DNA of 60,421 nucleotides from Nocardia wallacei. GTDB taxonomy: Bacteria > Actinomycetota > Actinomycetes > Mycobacteriales > Mycobacteriaceae. The stretch is taken from contig NZ_JARWQD010000160.1 of assembly GCF_029869545.1 (NCBI RefSeq), positions 1 through 60,421 of the forward strand, read 5' to 3'. Made by a program: the position numbers and the translations under genes. Of this stretch, positions 9,021 to 18,072 are shown piece by piece. The notes under the pieces were generated by a model. The model was not told the DNA's origin. It saw nothing but the letters and a program-made list of their open reading frames with translations, and made no database searches. The first letter of the stretch is position 1. Every line of letters begins with the position of its first letter.

Positions 9021-9941
9021 TCAGGGACGCAGGACGATCTTGCCGCGGATGTGACCCCGCTCCAGTTCGCGATAGGCGTCGCGGACCTGGGCGAGGGGGT
9101 AGGTGGCGGCGATCGGGATCTCCAGCGTGCCCGCCGCGGCGAGGTCGGCCAGTTCGGCGACGACGTCGATGGTGTCGGCGGCGGCATTGCCCTCCGCCTT
9201 GACGCCGTATCTCGCCACGGCAGGGAAGTCGACCACGGTGTCGATGCGGTCGGGATGGACGCCGAGGTCGATCGCCAGGTCGACGTATCCGGAACCGTAG
9301 AGGTCGATGAAGGCGTCGACCCCCTCGGGCGCGACCGAGCGGATCCGCTCGGCCAGCCGGTCGCCGTAGGAAACGGGTACCACGCCCAGCGACCGCAGCC
9401 ACTCGTGATTGTCGGCACCGACGATGCCGATCACCGTCGCGCCGCGCGCCCGAAGCAGTTGCACCGCAATCGAACCCACTCCCCCGGCGGCCGCCGACAC
9501 CGCCACCGTATCGCCCTGCTTGGCCGCGACCGCCCGCACCGCCGCGAAGGCCGTCGTCCCGGCCACGAACAGCGAGCCCGCGACATCCCAGGACAGGCCG
9601 GCCGGTTTGGGCGCCACCTGCTCCGCGGGCACCACGACATGCGTGGCGTGGGCCGCGCGGCCGTGGGTGAAACCGACCACCTCGGCACCGGCGGCGATCC
9701 CGCTGACGCCCGCCCCGACCGCGGCGATGCGGCCCGCGAAATCGCTGCCCTGCCCGGACGGGAACGTGGCCGGGAAGATGTCGTGCAGGGCGCCGCTGCG
9801 GATCTTGCCCTCGCCGGGATTGACGGCGGTCGCGACGACCGCGACGGCCACCTCCCCCGGGCCAGGCGCCGGATCGGGGACCTCCACCACGTTCAGCACA
9901 TCGACATCGCCGTACTCATCGAACCTGACCGCCTGCGCCAT
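9021..9941 (-). CDS. NADP-dependent quinone oxidoreductase (zinc-free MDR family)
   Basis: A 306-residue medium-chain reductase. It shows the GroES-like N-terminal half (PDPAPGPGEVAV, NPGEGKIRSG, GSDFAGRIAAVG) and the cofactor motif SAAAGGVGSIAVQLLRARG. No zinc ligands of alcohol dehydrogenases are present, so it belongs with quinone oxidoreductases. A GGAAGG ribosome site precedes the ATG. It probably reduces quinones or enone-type compounds in the cytoplasm; the substrate is unknown. Confidence 0.88.
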   Translation of the reverse strand: MAQAVRFDEYGDVDVLNVVEVPDPAPGPGEVAVAVVATAVNPGEGKIRSGALHDIFPATFPSGQGSDFAGRIAAVGAGVSGIAAGAEVVGFTHGRAAHATHVVVPAEQVAPKPAGLSWDVAGSLFVAGTTAFAAVRAVAAKQGDTVAVSAAAGGVGSIAVQLLRARGATVIGIVGADNHEWLRSLGVVPVSYGDRLAERIRSVAPEGVDAFIDLYGSGYVDLAIDLGVHPDRIDTVVDFPAVARYGVKAEGNAAADTIDVVAELADLAAAGTLEIPIAATYPLAQVRDAYRELERGHIRGKIVLRP

Positions 9942-10023
9942 GGCTGCACCTTCCTGTCCGGGGCATCTCGTGGGAGCGAACAGTCGACCACGCAAGAATA
10001 ATTCCCACGGGTGAACTCGGCGG

Positions 10024-10675
10024 TCACTCGCGGCGGCGCAGGTAATCCGCGAGGATCGGGCCGATCACCTCGAGCGCCTCGGGGCTGGTGAGCCGGTTGT
10101 GGCCGAATCCGACACTCCGGTCGTTCCAGGAGAAAGGGAAAATCCGTCGTCATCATGCTCCGCACGACGAGCATCGGCAGCGGCGCGTCAAGGGGCCGAA
10201 AGTCCTTGTTCCACAATCCCGGTTGCTCACATCCGGGATAGAACTGACCGAGCATGTTCCCCTGCTCGACGAATTTGCTCTTGAATTCGGAGTGGATCGC
10301 ATCGATCACGGCACAGTCGATCAGATCCGGAAATACCGTGATCATTGCGCGCAGCACCGAAGTGGAACTTCCGTTGCCCGTCGGCAGCGTCGGATACACC
10401 TCGAGCGCGTCGGCGATTATCGTGCGTATCAGGTCCAGCCGCGGCCGCGGGCCGGGAATATGCCCTATCCACAACAGATCTCGCGTCATCGAGGGCCGCA
10501 CGAACGGGCACACCGGACCGTCCCGGCCCAGCTCATCGCATGGGAGGGTGAGGAACCAGTCCGCCCACACCCGGAATACGCCGGCCGATCGGCTCTCGGC
10601 CGAACCGACCGTTTCGATTTCCGACAACGAGACCCACCGCAGCCCCGACCGGGGGCCGACAACACTCTCACTCAT
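10024..10675 (-). pseudogene. DUF6875-like protein gene with a 1-nt frameshift
   Basis: From the ATG at 10675 (GAGGTGG ribosome site) the frame encodes FRVWADWFLTLPCDELGRDG, PVCPFVRPSM and further sequence resembling DUF6875 domains, down to TTDFPF near 10130. There the natural continuation jumps frame: skipping one base in the run around 10126-10136 gives PFSWNDRSVGFGHNRL and an end at a TGA at 10024-10026. Without the shift the frame runs on into the neighbouring upstream region of the oxidoreductase. The whole span is 652 nt, one more than a multiple of three. It is either a recent pseudogene or a sequencing error. Function unknown; family assignment from memory. Confidence 0.55.
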
Positions 10676-10734
10676 TGCTTCCACCTCGCGGCAGGATGCG
10701 ACGACTGACGCCGTGATTACGGCGATGCACCCCT

Positions 10735-10750
10735 GCAATATTCATATTGC
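10735..10750. promoter_or_regulatory. Palindrome upstream of the DUF6875-like gene
   Basis: GCAATAT and ATATTGC form a perfect inverted repeat around two bases, 60 bp upstream of the start at 10675 and inside an unusually AT-rich patch of the 235-bp gap before glyS. It fits an operator or promoter element of the minus-strand gene. No regulator can be assigned. Confidence 0.4.
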
Positions 10751-10910
10751 CGGAGCGAGGCGATACGTTTCACGAGTAGTCGGCTACCCCAATTCCCGGG
10801 GACCCGAATTGACTGGGCTTCGTGAGCCGCGCTAATGGACCATGTAGCCGATAACGACACCGAAAATCTGAAAATGATTCTTACGGTATCGATATCGCCT
10901 ACCCCGGCCC

Positions 10911-12302
10911 CTATGCTCCGACCAGCCGCTGCGCCAGATAACCCTCGACCTGATCGAGCGCGATCCGCTCCTGCGCCATGGAATCCCGCTCGCGCACGGT
11001 CACGGCCTGATCCTCGAGCGTGTCGAAGTCGACGGTGATGCAGAACGGGGTGCCGATCTCGTCCTGGCGGCGGTAGCGCTTGCCGATCGCCTGCGCGTCG
11101 TCGAACTGCACGTTCCAGTTCTTGCGCAGCTGCGCGGCGAGGTCGCGCGCCTTCGGCGACAGATCGGCGTTGCGCGACAACGGAAGTACGGCCGCCTTCA
11201 CCGGCGCCAGGCGGCGGTCCAGGCGCAGCACGGTGCGCTTCTCCATGGCGCCCTTGGCATTCGGCGCCTCGTCCTCGGTGTAGGCGTCGATCAGGAAGGC
11301 CATCAGCGAGCGGGTCAGGCCCGCCGCGGGCTCGATCACGTATGGGATGTAGCGCTCGCCGGTGGCCTGGTCGAAGTAGTTCAGCTCCTGACCCGAATGC
11401 TCCGAATGCGTCTTCAGGTCGAAGTCGGTGCGGTTGGCCACGCCCTCCAGCTCACCCCACTCGCTGCCCTGGAAGTGGAAGCGGTACTCGATGTCGACCG
11501 TGCGGGTCGAGTAGTGCGACAGCTTCTCCTTCGGATGCTCGTAGAGCCGCAGGTTCTCCGGGTCGATGCCCAGGTCGGTGTACCAGGCCAGGCGCGTGTC
11601 GATCCAGTACTGGTGCCACTGCTCGTCCTCGCCCGGCTTGACGAAGAACTCCATCTCCATCTGCTCGAACTCGCGGGTGCGGAAGATGAAGTTGCCCGGG
11701 GTGATCTCGTTGCGGAAGCTCTTGCCGATCTGCGCGATGCCGAACGGCGGCTTCTTGCGCGCGGTGGTCATCACGTTGGAGAAGTTGACGAAGATGCCCT
11801 GGGCGGTCTCCGGGCGCAGGTAGTGCAGGCCCTCCTCGGTCTCGATCGGGCCGAGGTAGGTCTTGAGCATCATGTTGAAGTCGCGCGGCTCGGTCCACCG
11901 GCCGACGGTGCCGCAGTCCGGGCAGGCGACCGAGGCCATGGGGACCGTGTCCGGGTCCTCGATCTTGTTCTTCTCCGCGTACGCCTCCTGCAGGTGGTCC
12001 TGCCGGTGCCGGTGATGGCAGTTCAGGCATTCGACCAGCGGATCGTTGAATACCGAGACGTGGCCGGAGGCGACCCACACCGGGCGCGGCAGAATGATCG
12101 AGGAGTCCAGGCCCACCACGTCGTCGCGGCTGGTCACCATGGACCGCCACCACTGCCGCTTGATGTTCTCCTTCAGCTCCACACCCAGCGGGCCGTAGTC
12201 CCACGCCGACCTGGTGCCTCCGTAGATCTCACCACTGGGGAACACGAGACCCCGGCGCTTGGCGAGATTGGCGACGGTGTCGACCTTCGACTTGGGTGCC
12301 AC
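10911..12302 (-). CDS. glyS: Glycyl-tRNA synthetase (dimeric class II type)
   Basis: A 463-residue class II synthetase that charges tRNA-Gly. Family hallmarks are [20 protein letters not shown], a zinc-binding pair of CxxC motifs (CLNC and CPDCG), motif 2 around [20 protein letters not shown] and the C-terminal anticodon-binding domain. The GTG at 12302 gives [18 protein letters not shown] and is preceded by a GGGAG ribosome site. It is divergent from the smtB-zur pair, as in M. tuberculosis (Rv2357c-Rv2359). Confidence 0.96.
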   Translation of the reverse strand: MAPKSKVDTVANLAKRRGLVFPSGEIYGGTRSAWDYGPLGVELKENIKRQWWRSMVTSRDDVVGLDSSIILPRPVWVASGHVSVFNDPLVECLNCHHRHRQDHLQEAYAEKNKIEDPDTVPMASVACPDCGTVGRWTEPRDFNMMLKTYLGPIETEEGLHYLRPETAQGIFVNFSNVMTTARKKPPFGIAQIGKSFRNEITPGNFIFRTREFEQMEMEFFVKPGEDEQWHQYWIDTRLAWYTDLGIDPENLRLYEHPKEKLSHYSTRTVDIEYRFHFQGSEWGELEGVANRTDFDLKTHSEHSGQELNYFDQATGERYIPYVIEPAAGLTRSLMAFLIDAYTEDEAPNAKGAMEKRTVLRLDRRLAPVKAAVLPLSRNADLSPKARDLAAQLRKNWNVQFDDAQAIGKRYRRQDEIGTPFCITVDFDTLEDQAVTVRERDSMAQERIALDQVEGYLAQRLVGA

Positions 12303-12409
12303 GACTGAAGCTCTCCCTCTGGATGGGTGTGAAAGGTGATTCGACCCAGGGTATAGGCACTGGCCATGGCTGGTCGAAGCAGTATCGGCGGGGGGGTGAG
12401 CGTGTCGGA

Positions 12410-12465
12410 TTGACATGCGCACGTTTGCATATCAATAATGGCATCGGTTTCCAATAAGGAGTTGG
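12410..12465. promoter_or_regulatory. AT-rich candidate metal-regulated promoter of smtB-zur
   Basis: Between the glyS and smtB starts lies a short AT-rich patch (around TTGCATATCAATAATGG, 12425-12441) followed by AATAAGGAG, a good ribosome site for the gene at 12470. In mycobacteria the orthologous ArsR-type regulator controls its own operon, so a binding site is expected here. The repeat symmetry is poor, so the exact operator is not resolved. Confidence 0.3.
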
Positions 12466-12469
12466 TTCG

Positions 12470-12865
12470 ATGACCACCGACAGTGGTGTCCCCGCACGGC
12501 GTAGCCGCGTCGCCGTGGAGGCACCCACCCCGATCCCGCACGACCCGTATCCGTACCGCGCGCCCAGCGCTCCGGAGGTGCCACCGCGAGGCGTCCTGGA
12601 CAACGCGGGCGAGCTGCTACGCGCACTGGCCGCCCCGGTGCGCATCGCGATCGTGCTGCAGCTGCGCGAGTCCCCGCGCTGCGTGCACGAATTGGTCGAT
12701 ACCCTGGGCGTGACGCAGCCGCTGGTGAGCCAGCACCTGCGCATCCTGAAGTCGGCGGGCGTGGTGCGCGGTGAGCGCACCGGGCGCGAGGTGATCTACG
12801 AACTCGTCGACGACCACCTGGCGCGTATCGTCGTCGACGCCGTCGCACATGCCGAGGAAGGGTGA
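12470..12865 (+). CDS. smtB: ArsR/SmtB family zinc-responsive repressor
   Basis: A 131-residue winged-helix regulator. After a proline-rich N-terminal extension of about 40 residues comes the ArsR core: LRALAAPVRIAIVLQLRESPRCVHELVDTLGVTQPLVSQHLRILKSAGVV. The C-terminal helix has DDHLARIVVDAVAHAEE, holding the Asp/His ligands of the alpha5 zinc site of SmtB-type sensors. It lies 3 bp before zur and they are surely co-transcribed. In M. tuberculosis this pair releases repression when zinc is high. Confidence 0.85.
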   Translation: MTTDSGVPARRSRVAVEAPTPIPHDPYPYRAPSAPEVPPRGVLDNAGELLRALAAPVRIAIVLQLRESPRCVHELVDTLGVTQPLVSQHLRILKSAGVVRGERTGREVIYELVDDHLARIVVDAVAHAEEG

Positions 12866-12868
12866 TTC

Positions 12869-13312
12869 GTGCCGGACCACACGGGCACAGCCGAGAAGAC
12901 TGTCGGGATTCGCAGTACCCGCCAGCGCAGCGCGATCGCCGCGCTGCTCGGTGATATCGAAGAGTTCCGCTCCGCCCAGGAGCTGCACGACGAGCTGCGC
13001 CGCCGCGGCGAGGGCATCGGCCTGACCACCGTCTACCGCACCCTGCAGTCGCTGGCCGAGGCGGGCAAGGTGGACGTGCTGCGCACCGACACCGGCGAGT
13101 CGGTCTACCGCCAGTGCTCCAAGGGCCACCACCACCATCTGGTCTGCCGCCACTGCGGCCGCACCGTGGAGGTGGAGGGCCCGACCGTCGAGGCATGGGC
13201 CGAATCCGTCGCCGCCTCGCACGGCTTCACCGACATCAGCCACACCATGGAGGTCTTCGGCACCTGCCGCCAGTGCGCCGCCGTCCGCGACGGCCACACG
13301 GCCCGAGCCTGA
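12869..13312 (+). CDS. zur: Fur-family zinc uptake regulator Zur
   Basis: A 147-residue Fur-family repressor. The winged helix spans STRQRSAIAALL to TTVYRTLQSLAEAGKVD. The metal-binding half has HHHHLVCRHCGRTVEVEGP and CRQC, which give the structural Cys4 zinc site and the histidine-rich regulatory site. The GTG start is 3 bp after smtB. The gene order glyS / smtB-zur is the mycobacterial arrangement of FurB. Confidence 0.92.
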   Translation: MPDHTGTAEKTVGIRSTRQRSAIAALLGDIEEFRSAQELHDELRRRGEGIGLTTVYRTLQSLAEAGKVDVLRTDTGESVYRQCSKGHHHHLVCRHCGRTVEVEGPTVEAWAESVAASHGFTDISHTMEVFGTCRQCAAVRDGHTARA

Positions 13313-13410
13313 CCCACCTCACGCACCCCCTACCAGTCCCCGCACCCCCTACATGGCCCTGCAAGCAGTGCGAGGTCGAACAAAGAGTGCGTGAATAGCT
13401 GCGCCCCGCC

Positions 13411-13495
13411 CGGCTCAGTTCGATTACCCGCCGTGCGGGGCTCGGCTCAGTTCGATTACCCGCCGTGCGGGCGTCCTGGCGCCCGGACGGCGGGT
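13411..13495. terminator. Bidirectional hairpin terminator with a duplicated left arm
   Basis: ACCCGCCGT (13458-13466) pairs with ACGGCGGGT (13487-13495), and inside it GGGCG pairs with CGCCC, giving a long near-continuous stem. It lies between the convergent genes zur and the membrane protein ending at 13513. The left arm is part of a 29-base direct repeat present at 13411-13439 and again at 13443-13471 (period 32). Confidence 0.6.
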
Positions 13496-13512
13496 AGTGG
13501 ATTCGTGCGGGA

Positions 13513-14472
13513 TCAGGCGGCTACCGGCTGGGGCTCTGGTGTGGTGCGGCTGGGGCGCAGGGCGCCGAGGGCCAGTAGCAGCAGGGCGGCGGCCGCCCAG
13601 CACAGCAACACCAGCAGGGGGGTCATGGCGCCCGCGCCGTCGAAGAAGGCGACCGAGCGGAGCAGGGTCGCGGCGGCGCCCGGCGGCAGCAGCTGGCCGA
13701 TCGTGCCCCAGGGCTGCGGCAGCATCTCGGGGGCGGAGGTGGCGGCGGAGAACGGGTTGCCGATCAGCAGCATGACCAGTGCGCCGAGGCCGATCCCCGC
13801 CTCGCCGAGCACGGTGTACAGCCCGGCGACCGTGCCCGCGACCGCGAAGGACACCAGGCCCGCGATGGCGGACAGGGTGAGGTACGAGCCAGGCAGCAGC
13901 TGGAACCAGCCCTGCGCCACCGCCATACTCAGCAGCCCCGCCGCGATGCCGAAGGTAACCAACCCGAGCAGCCGCGCACCGGCCGTCTTCACCAGCAGGC
14001 TCAGCAGCACACCGGCGGCGAGGCCCGCCATCACCAGCGGCAGCACCATGGCGCCGAACCCGGTACCGCGCGGATCATCCGGATCGGCGGGCACGACATC
14101 CTGCACCGGCGCGGCCGGGGCGCCCGAGAGCTGCTGCGCGATCGCCGTGAGTTGTTGCGCCACAACGGGACTCGCGGCCGAGGCGACCAGCACCCGCGGC
14201 GCCCCGCCACCGGTGACGATCGCGCCGTAGGCGTCGCGGTCTTCGATGGCCGCGCGGGCGGCGGCCTCGTCGGCGACGGTGGTGATCTCGAAGGCATCGC
14301 GATCGTGCTCGGCCAGCTTGCCCGCCACCATCGGCGCCTGCGGTCCGGCCACCGCGATCGGTAGATCGTGCGGCTTCAGGTTGGCGGCCGGCCAGGCGAA
14401 GGCGATCAGCATGACGGCTTGGATCAGCGCGGCGGCGAGGCCCACCGCGACGGCGCGCGACGTGGCGTTCAT
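13513..14472 (-). CDS. ABC-2/YhgE-like multi-pass membrane protein
   Basis: A 319-residue protein: one N-terminal membrane segment (AVAVGLAAALIQAVMLIAFA), an extracytoplasmic domain of about 110 residues, then roughly six hydrophobic segments from residue 145 onward. This layout is that of YhgE/Pip or ABC-2-type permease-like proteins. A GGGAG ribosome site precedes the ATG. It is divergent from the TetR gene at 14575 with two operator-like repeats between, so it is probably the repressor's efflux-type target. No ATPase subunit is adjacent. Confidence 0.75.
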   Translation of the reverse strand: MNATSRAVAVGLAAALIQAVMLIAFAWPAANLKPHDLPIAVAGPQAPMVAGKLAEHDRDAFEITTVADEAAARAAIEDRDAYGAIVTGGGAPRVLVASAASPVVAQQLTAIAQQLSGAPAAPVQDVVPADPDDPRGTGFGAMVLPLVMAGLAAGVLLSLLVKTAGARLLGLVTFGIAAGLLSMAVAQGWFQLLPGSYLTLSAIAGLVSFAVAGTVAGLYTVLGEAGIGLGALVMLLIGNPFSAATSAPEMLPQPWGTIGQLLPPGAAATLLRSVAFFDGAGAMTPLLVLLCWAAAALLLLALGALRPSRTTPEPQPVAA

Positions 14473-14489
14473 GACGTACTCCCAGAAAA

Positions 14490-14561
14490 TCGGATAGTCG
14501 TTCTTTTTGGTGCACCTACGGTCGCATCGGCGGCCCGTCTTGTCAAGAACGGATATTCGTT
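14490..14561. promoter_or_regulatory. Two related operators between membrane gene and tetR
   Basis: CGGATAGTCGTTCTTTT (from 14491) and ACGGATATTCGTTTT (from 14549) are near-identical direct repeats 58-59 bp apart. The second is a clean palindrome AACGnATATnCGTT (14548-14561). They cover both divergent promoters and suit binding by the TetR protein at 14575. Confidence 0.6.
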
Positions 14562-14574
14562 TTATTTTTGGATC

Positions 14575-15180
14575 ATGCCCCGAGTCAGCGAGGAACACCT
14601 CGAACGCCGCCGCCAGCAGATCCTCGACGCCGCGCAGCAGTGTTTCGCCCGCAAGGGGTTCCACGCGACGTCGATGCAGGATGTCTTCGCCGAGTCGGGG
14701 CTGTCGGCGGGCGCGGTCTACCGCTACTTCAAGAGCAAGGACGAACTCATCGCGGCCCTGGCCGCCGATTCCACCGCCCTGCTGCGCGGTGTCATGGAGG
14801 GCGTCATCCACGCCGACCCGCTGCCGGAGCCCGCGGAGGTGGTCAGGGCGCTCACCGCGGAGATCTCCCGGCTCAGCGCCGCCGGTGGTCGCGTCCGGCT
14901 GGCGCCGCACGCCTGGGCGCTGGCGCTCACCGACGCCACCGTCCACGGGTACGTCAGCACCGCCATGGGTATGCTGCGCGAGCGCTGGCGGGAATACGCG
15001 GAGCGCATGGTCGAGGCCGGTTGGCTACCCGCCGACGCCGATACCCGGGCCGTCGCGCAGGTCCTGCTCGGGGTGCTCCCGGGTTTCGTCCTGCAGCATC
15101 TGATCCTCGACGACATCACGTCCGAGTCCATTGCCCGGGGGGTCGAGCTGCTCCTGCCCGGGTTCAGGCGCCCGGCGTAG
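14575..15180 (+). CDS. TetR/AcrR family regulator
   Basis: A 201-residue regulator with a canonical TetR DNA-binding domain (ILDAAQQCFARKGFHATSMQ, then SGLSAGAVYRYFKSKDELI, residues 16-59). The C-terminal half is helical. It faces the membrane protein gene at 13513-14472 across a 102-bp region with two operator-like repeats. There is no strong ribosome site before the ATG. Confidence 0.88.
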   Translation: MPRVSEEHLERRRQQILDAAQQCFARKGFHATSMQDVFAESGLSAGAVYRYFKSKDELIAALAADSTALLRGVMEGVIHADPLPEPAEVVRALTAEISRLSAAGGRVRLAPHAWALALTDATVHGYVSTAMGMLRERWREYAERMVEAGWLPADADTRAVAQVLLGVLPGFVLQHLILDDITSESIARGVELLLPGFRRPA

Positions 15181-15191
15181 CGCTGCGGATC

Positions 15192-15256
15192 CCGGCCGAA
15201 AGCACGCCGGGAATGTCGGAGAACGACGCCGGGAATGCTGGAGGAGGGCGCCGGGA
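15192..15256. repeat. Dispersed repeat copy (same family as the 39.5 kb array)
   Basis: The 85-bp gap between tetR and the YbjN-like gene holds CCGGCCGAAAGCACGCCGGG followed by two spaced copies of GCCGGGAATG. The first 20 bases differ at one position from 39528-39547, and the same element appears inverted at about 39843-39866. The gap therefore carries a copy of a dispersed intergenic repeat. Confidence 0.6.
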
Positions 15257-15265
15257 TGCGGATCC

Positions 15266-15670
15266 TCAGGGCACCAGCCCCTGCCGGGCGCGCCCCGCGC
15301 CGGACAGCACCAGCAGCAGCATTGTGGTCAGGGCCTCGTCGTCGAGTCCGGCGGCGGGGAAGGTGTAGCGCAGGATGACGTCGGCGAGCTTCTCGTGGCT
15401 GATGATCGTGATCGAGCCGAACTGCAGGGCGCTGTTGCGGTCGGCGACCCGCTTGTGCAGTTGCGGCTTGAGCGGGCGGTCCCACGCCAGCACGCAGGTG
15501 AGGGTGAGCACGTCCAGGCCCGGTGACAGGTTCACCCCGCGCAGCGAGCACAGCGCGCCCTCGTACTCGAAGCCGAAACCGCCGTCCTCGATCCGCACGT
15601 CGATGTCGTACTGGCCCAGGCAGGCACCGGCGCGTACCTGCAGTTCCTGCGCCGAACTCAATTCGGTCAT
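15266..15670 (-). CDS. YbjN/type III chaperone-like domain protein
   Basis: A 134-residue protein with the mixed alpha/beta pattern of YbjN-type chaperone-like domains ([18 protein letters not shown] strands, then [13 protein letters not shown]). Its ATG overlaps the uppS stop as ATGA, so it is translationally coupled to uppS. The residue pattern suits a small binding domain rather than an enzyme. The family name is tentative. Confidence 0.6.
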   Translation of the reverse strand: MTELSSAQELQVRAGACLGQYDIDVRIEDGGFGFEYEGALCSLRGVNLSPGLDVLTLTCVLAWDRPLKPQLHKRVADRNSALQFGSITIISHEKLADVILRYTFPAAGLDDEALTTMLLLVLSGAGRARQGLVP

Positions 15671-16482
15671 TTCACCCCACCGAATCGGCGATCGCGCTTG
15701 GCGTACTCCACGCAGGCCTCCCACAGGTTGCGGCGGTCGAAATCGGGGAACAGGGTGTGCTGGTAGACGAACTCGGCGTAGGCCGACTGCCAGATCAGGA
15801 AGTTCGAGCTGCGCAACTCCCCGGACGGCCGCAGGAACAGGTCCACATCGGGCATGTCCGGCTCGTCGAGATACTTGGCGAAGGTGGCCTCGTCGACCTT
15901 CTCCGGATCCAGCTCCCCCGCCGCCACCCGACGCGCGATTTCCCTTGCGGCGTCGGCGATTTCGGAACGGCCACCGTAGTTGACGCACATGGTGAGGTTC
16001 ATCACCGTGTTGTCCTTGGTGAGCTCCTCGGCGATCTCCAGTTCCTTGATCACGCTGCGCCACAACCGCGGTCGCCGTCCCGCCCAGCGCACCCGCACGC
16101 CCATCTCGTGCATCTCGTCGCGGCGGCGGCGGATCACGTCGCGGTTGAAGCCCATGAGGAAGCGCACCTCCTCCGGGCTGCGCCGCCAGTTCTCGGTCGA
16201 AAAGGCATAGGCGGACAGCCATTTCACGCCGATCTCGATGCAGCCCTCGACGGTGTCCATCAGCACCGCCTCGCCGCGCTCGTGCCCGGCCGTGCGCGGC
16301 AGCCCGCGCTCCTGCGCCCACCGCCCGTTGCCGTCCATCACCAGCGCCACATGCCTGGGCACGAACTGCGCCGGTAACTCCGGCGCCTTGGCGCCCGACG
16401 GATGCGGCGACGGCGGGCGAATCGCGCGGGCGGGTCGAGCCGTGGTGGGTGTGCGATTACCGATCACGGGTCCATCCTGCAT
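15667..16482 (-). CDS. uppS: Polyprenyl (decaprenyl) diphosphate synthase, cis type
   Basis: A 271-residue cis-prenyltransferase that makes the long polyprenyl diphosphate carrier for cell-wall assembly. It has the family motifs [39 protein letters not shown] and the [11 protein letters not shown] pyrophosphate-binding motif. The N-terminus before the domain is low-complexity, so the start is uncertain: ATG at 16482, or GTG at 16467 which has a better ribosome site (GGATGGA). Homologue of M. tuberculosis Rv2361c. Confidence 0.93.
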   Translation of the reverse strand: MQDGPVIGNRTPTTARPARAIRPPSPHPSGAKAPELPAQFVPRHVALVMDGNGRWAQERGLPRTAGHERGEAVLMDTVEGCIEIGVKWLSAYAFSTENWRRSPEEVRFLMGFNRDVIRRRRDEMHEMGVRVRWAGRRPRLWRSVIKELEIAEELTKDNTVMNLTMCVNYGGRSEIADAAREIARRVAAGELDPEKVDEATFAKYLDEPDMPDVDLFLRPSGELRSSNFLIWQSAYAEFVYQHTLFPDFDRRNLWEACVEYAKRDRRFGGVK

Positions 16483-16546
16483 CACGGCCGCCGCGCATCG
16501 GTCCACGGCCACAGGATCTCCACAAATCACGCCGGTCGTGTCCCAC

Positions 16547-17278
16547 TCACAGCCGGTCCGTGAGCGCCCGCATACGCTGCGCCGCCCCGCTGCCGTCGCG
16601 CCAGGTGCAGGCGATCCCGAGGGCGGCGACGCGGCCGGTGTCGAGGACGTGGCGGATGGCTGTGGCGACGGCGGGGAGGCGGGGGCCGCCCGGGGACGGG
16701 AACAGCAGGCCCGGCAGGTCCTGCGGGTCGATCACGTCGCAGTCCAGGTGCAGGTAGAGCGGGGCGTCCGGGAGGTCACCGAGATCGTGTACCGGGCGCT
16801 GCCGGATTCGTGCGGTGCGCAGGTACTCCACCTCGGGTGGGTCGAGGTCGCGGCCGTCGACCAGGACCGCCCGCTCCTCGGGGACATCGCGCAGCCCGAT
16901 CCGCTCGGCCATCAGGTGCCGCCCGTACCCCACCAGCATGCGCAGGGGGAACCCGCCGAGATAGCCGGAGGCCGAGGTCTCCGCCGTCTGCACATCCCCG
17001 TGCGCGTCGAACCACACGATGCCCGGTGCCAGTCCCGCGCGCTGCAGTCCCGTCACGGTCCCGAGCGAGGTGGTGCAGTCCCCCGAGACGACCACCGGCC
17101 GATCGCCGCCGCGCACGGCCTCGGACACCCGTTCGGCGACCGCTTCGTAGAGCACGGCCATCCGCGCCCACGGATCGTCGACGTCCGGAAGTTCTTGACG
17201 CACAACGACATCCGGGTCCACAGGGAGATCGATATCCGGCCGATACTCATCGAGGTGATACGGCAGGGCCAGACGCAT
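16547..17278 (-). CDS. Arginase-fold (ureohydrolase) family protein
   Basis: A 243-residue protein of the arginase/agmatinase fold. The two Asp-rich manganese motifs are intact: WFDAHGDV (residues 89-96) and [10 protein letters not shown]. The first motif, normally GGDHS, reads SGDCTTS, so one metal-ligand His is replaced by Cys68. It may still hydrolyse a guanidino compound, perhaps with altered metal use; the substrate is unknown. The start ATG gives [12 protein letters not shown]. Confidence 0.75.
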   Translation of the reverse strand: MRLALPYHLDEYRPDIDLPVDPDVVVRQELPDVDDPWARMAVLYEAVAERVSEAVRGGDRPVVVSGDCTTSLGTVTGLQRAGLAPGIVWFDAHGDVQTAETSASGYLGGFPLRMLVGYGRHLMAERIGLRDVPEERAVLVDGRDLDPPEVEYLRTARIRQRPVHDLGDLPDAPLYLHLDCDVIDPQDLPGLLFPSPGGPRLPAVATAIRHVLDTGRVAALGIACTWRDGSGAAQRMRALTDRL

Positions 17279-17371
17279 GCCGCGAGCGTAGCCCAGCGCT
17301 CGTGGCCGGGCAGCCGGATTCGCTGCCCCGGCGGGCCGTGGCGTCACCACGAAGCGGATACCCCTTCTCGA

Positions 17372-18022
17372 TCACGCGCCCAGTAGCGCGATGCCGTACG
17401 CGACTATCCACGCGGCCCAGCCGAGCCAGCCGACCAGGCCCGCCACCGCGATCCGGTTGGTCCCGTCCACGTTGTACGGACTGGCCGACGAGGACACGAA
17501 AAGCAGTGCGGCGCTGGCATATCCGAGCCACACCTGCCAATCCGGAATGAATCCCGCACCGGCCCCGGCGGCGGAGAAGCCGAGCAGCGCCACGGCCAGG
17601 AACAGCTGATTGAACCCGAACAGCACATTGCTCAGCGCCCACAGCGCCACCGTGGAACCCCGATCGTGCCGCGCCGCCGCGGACATCGCGAACCGCAGCG
17701 CCTCGACGACGGCGAAGGTGACGTTCTGCATGAGCACCCCGGCGAACCCCACCAGCGCCCACGCCTCGACACCGGTCCCGCCGCGCCACAGCTGCGCCAG
17801 CAGCCCGGCCGCGAACACCGTCGTACACACCCACGTCAGCGGCGCGAACACCGACGGCCGCTTCAGCGCATCGCCGACGGCGGCGAAGGACTCCACGACC
17901 GCGTCCGGGCTCTGCCCCGACATCGGCATCGGCAGCCGTCCGCGCACATAGAAGGCGTTGACGACGACCGCCAGCACGACGAACCCGATGCCGCCCCATC
18001 CCGCCAGATCGGTGAAACTCAT
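17372..18022 (-). CDS. Multi-pass membrane protein, unknown
   Basis: A 216-residue integral membrane protein with about six hydrophobic segments (for example GGIGFVVLAVVVNAFYV, WALVGFAGVLMQNVTFAVV and LFLAVALLGFSAAGAG). I recognise no named family. The ATG has a GGGAAGGGG ribosome site. It is divergent from the TetR gene at 18142, and the gap between carries a perfect 15-bp palindrome, so it is probably the target of that repressor. Confidence 0.7.
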   Translation of the reverse strand: MSFTDLAGWGGIGFVVLAVVVNAFYVRGRLPMPMSGQSPDAVVESFAAVGDALKRPSVFAPLTWVCTTVFAAGLLAQLWRGGTGVEAWALVGFAGVLMQNVTFAVVEALRFAMSAAARHDRGSTVALWALSNVLFGFNQLFLAVALLGFSAAGAGAGFIPDWQVWLGYASAALLFVSSSASPYNVDGTNRIAVAGLVGWLGWAAWIVAYGIALLGA

Positions 18023-18072
18023 CCGAACACCCCTTCCCGAGGTGAAACCTGCCGCCGATCGAGGCGACGGCC

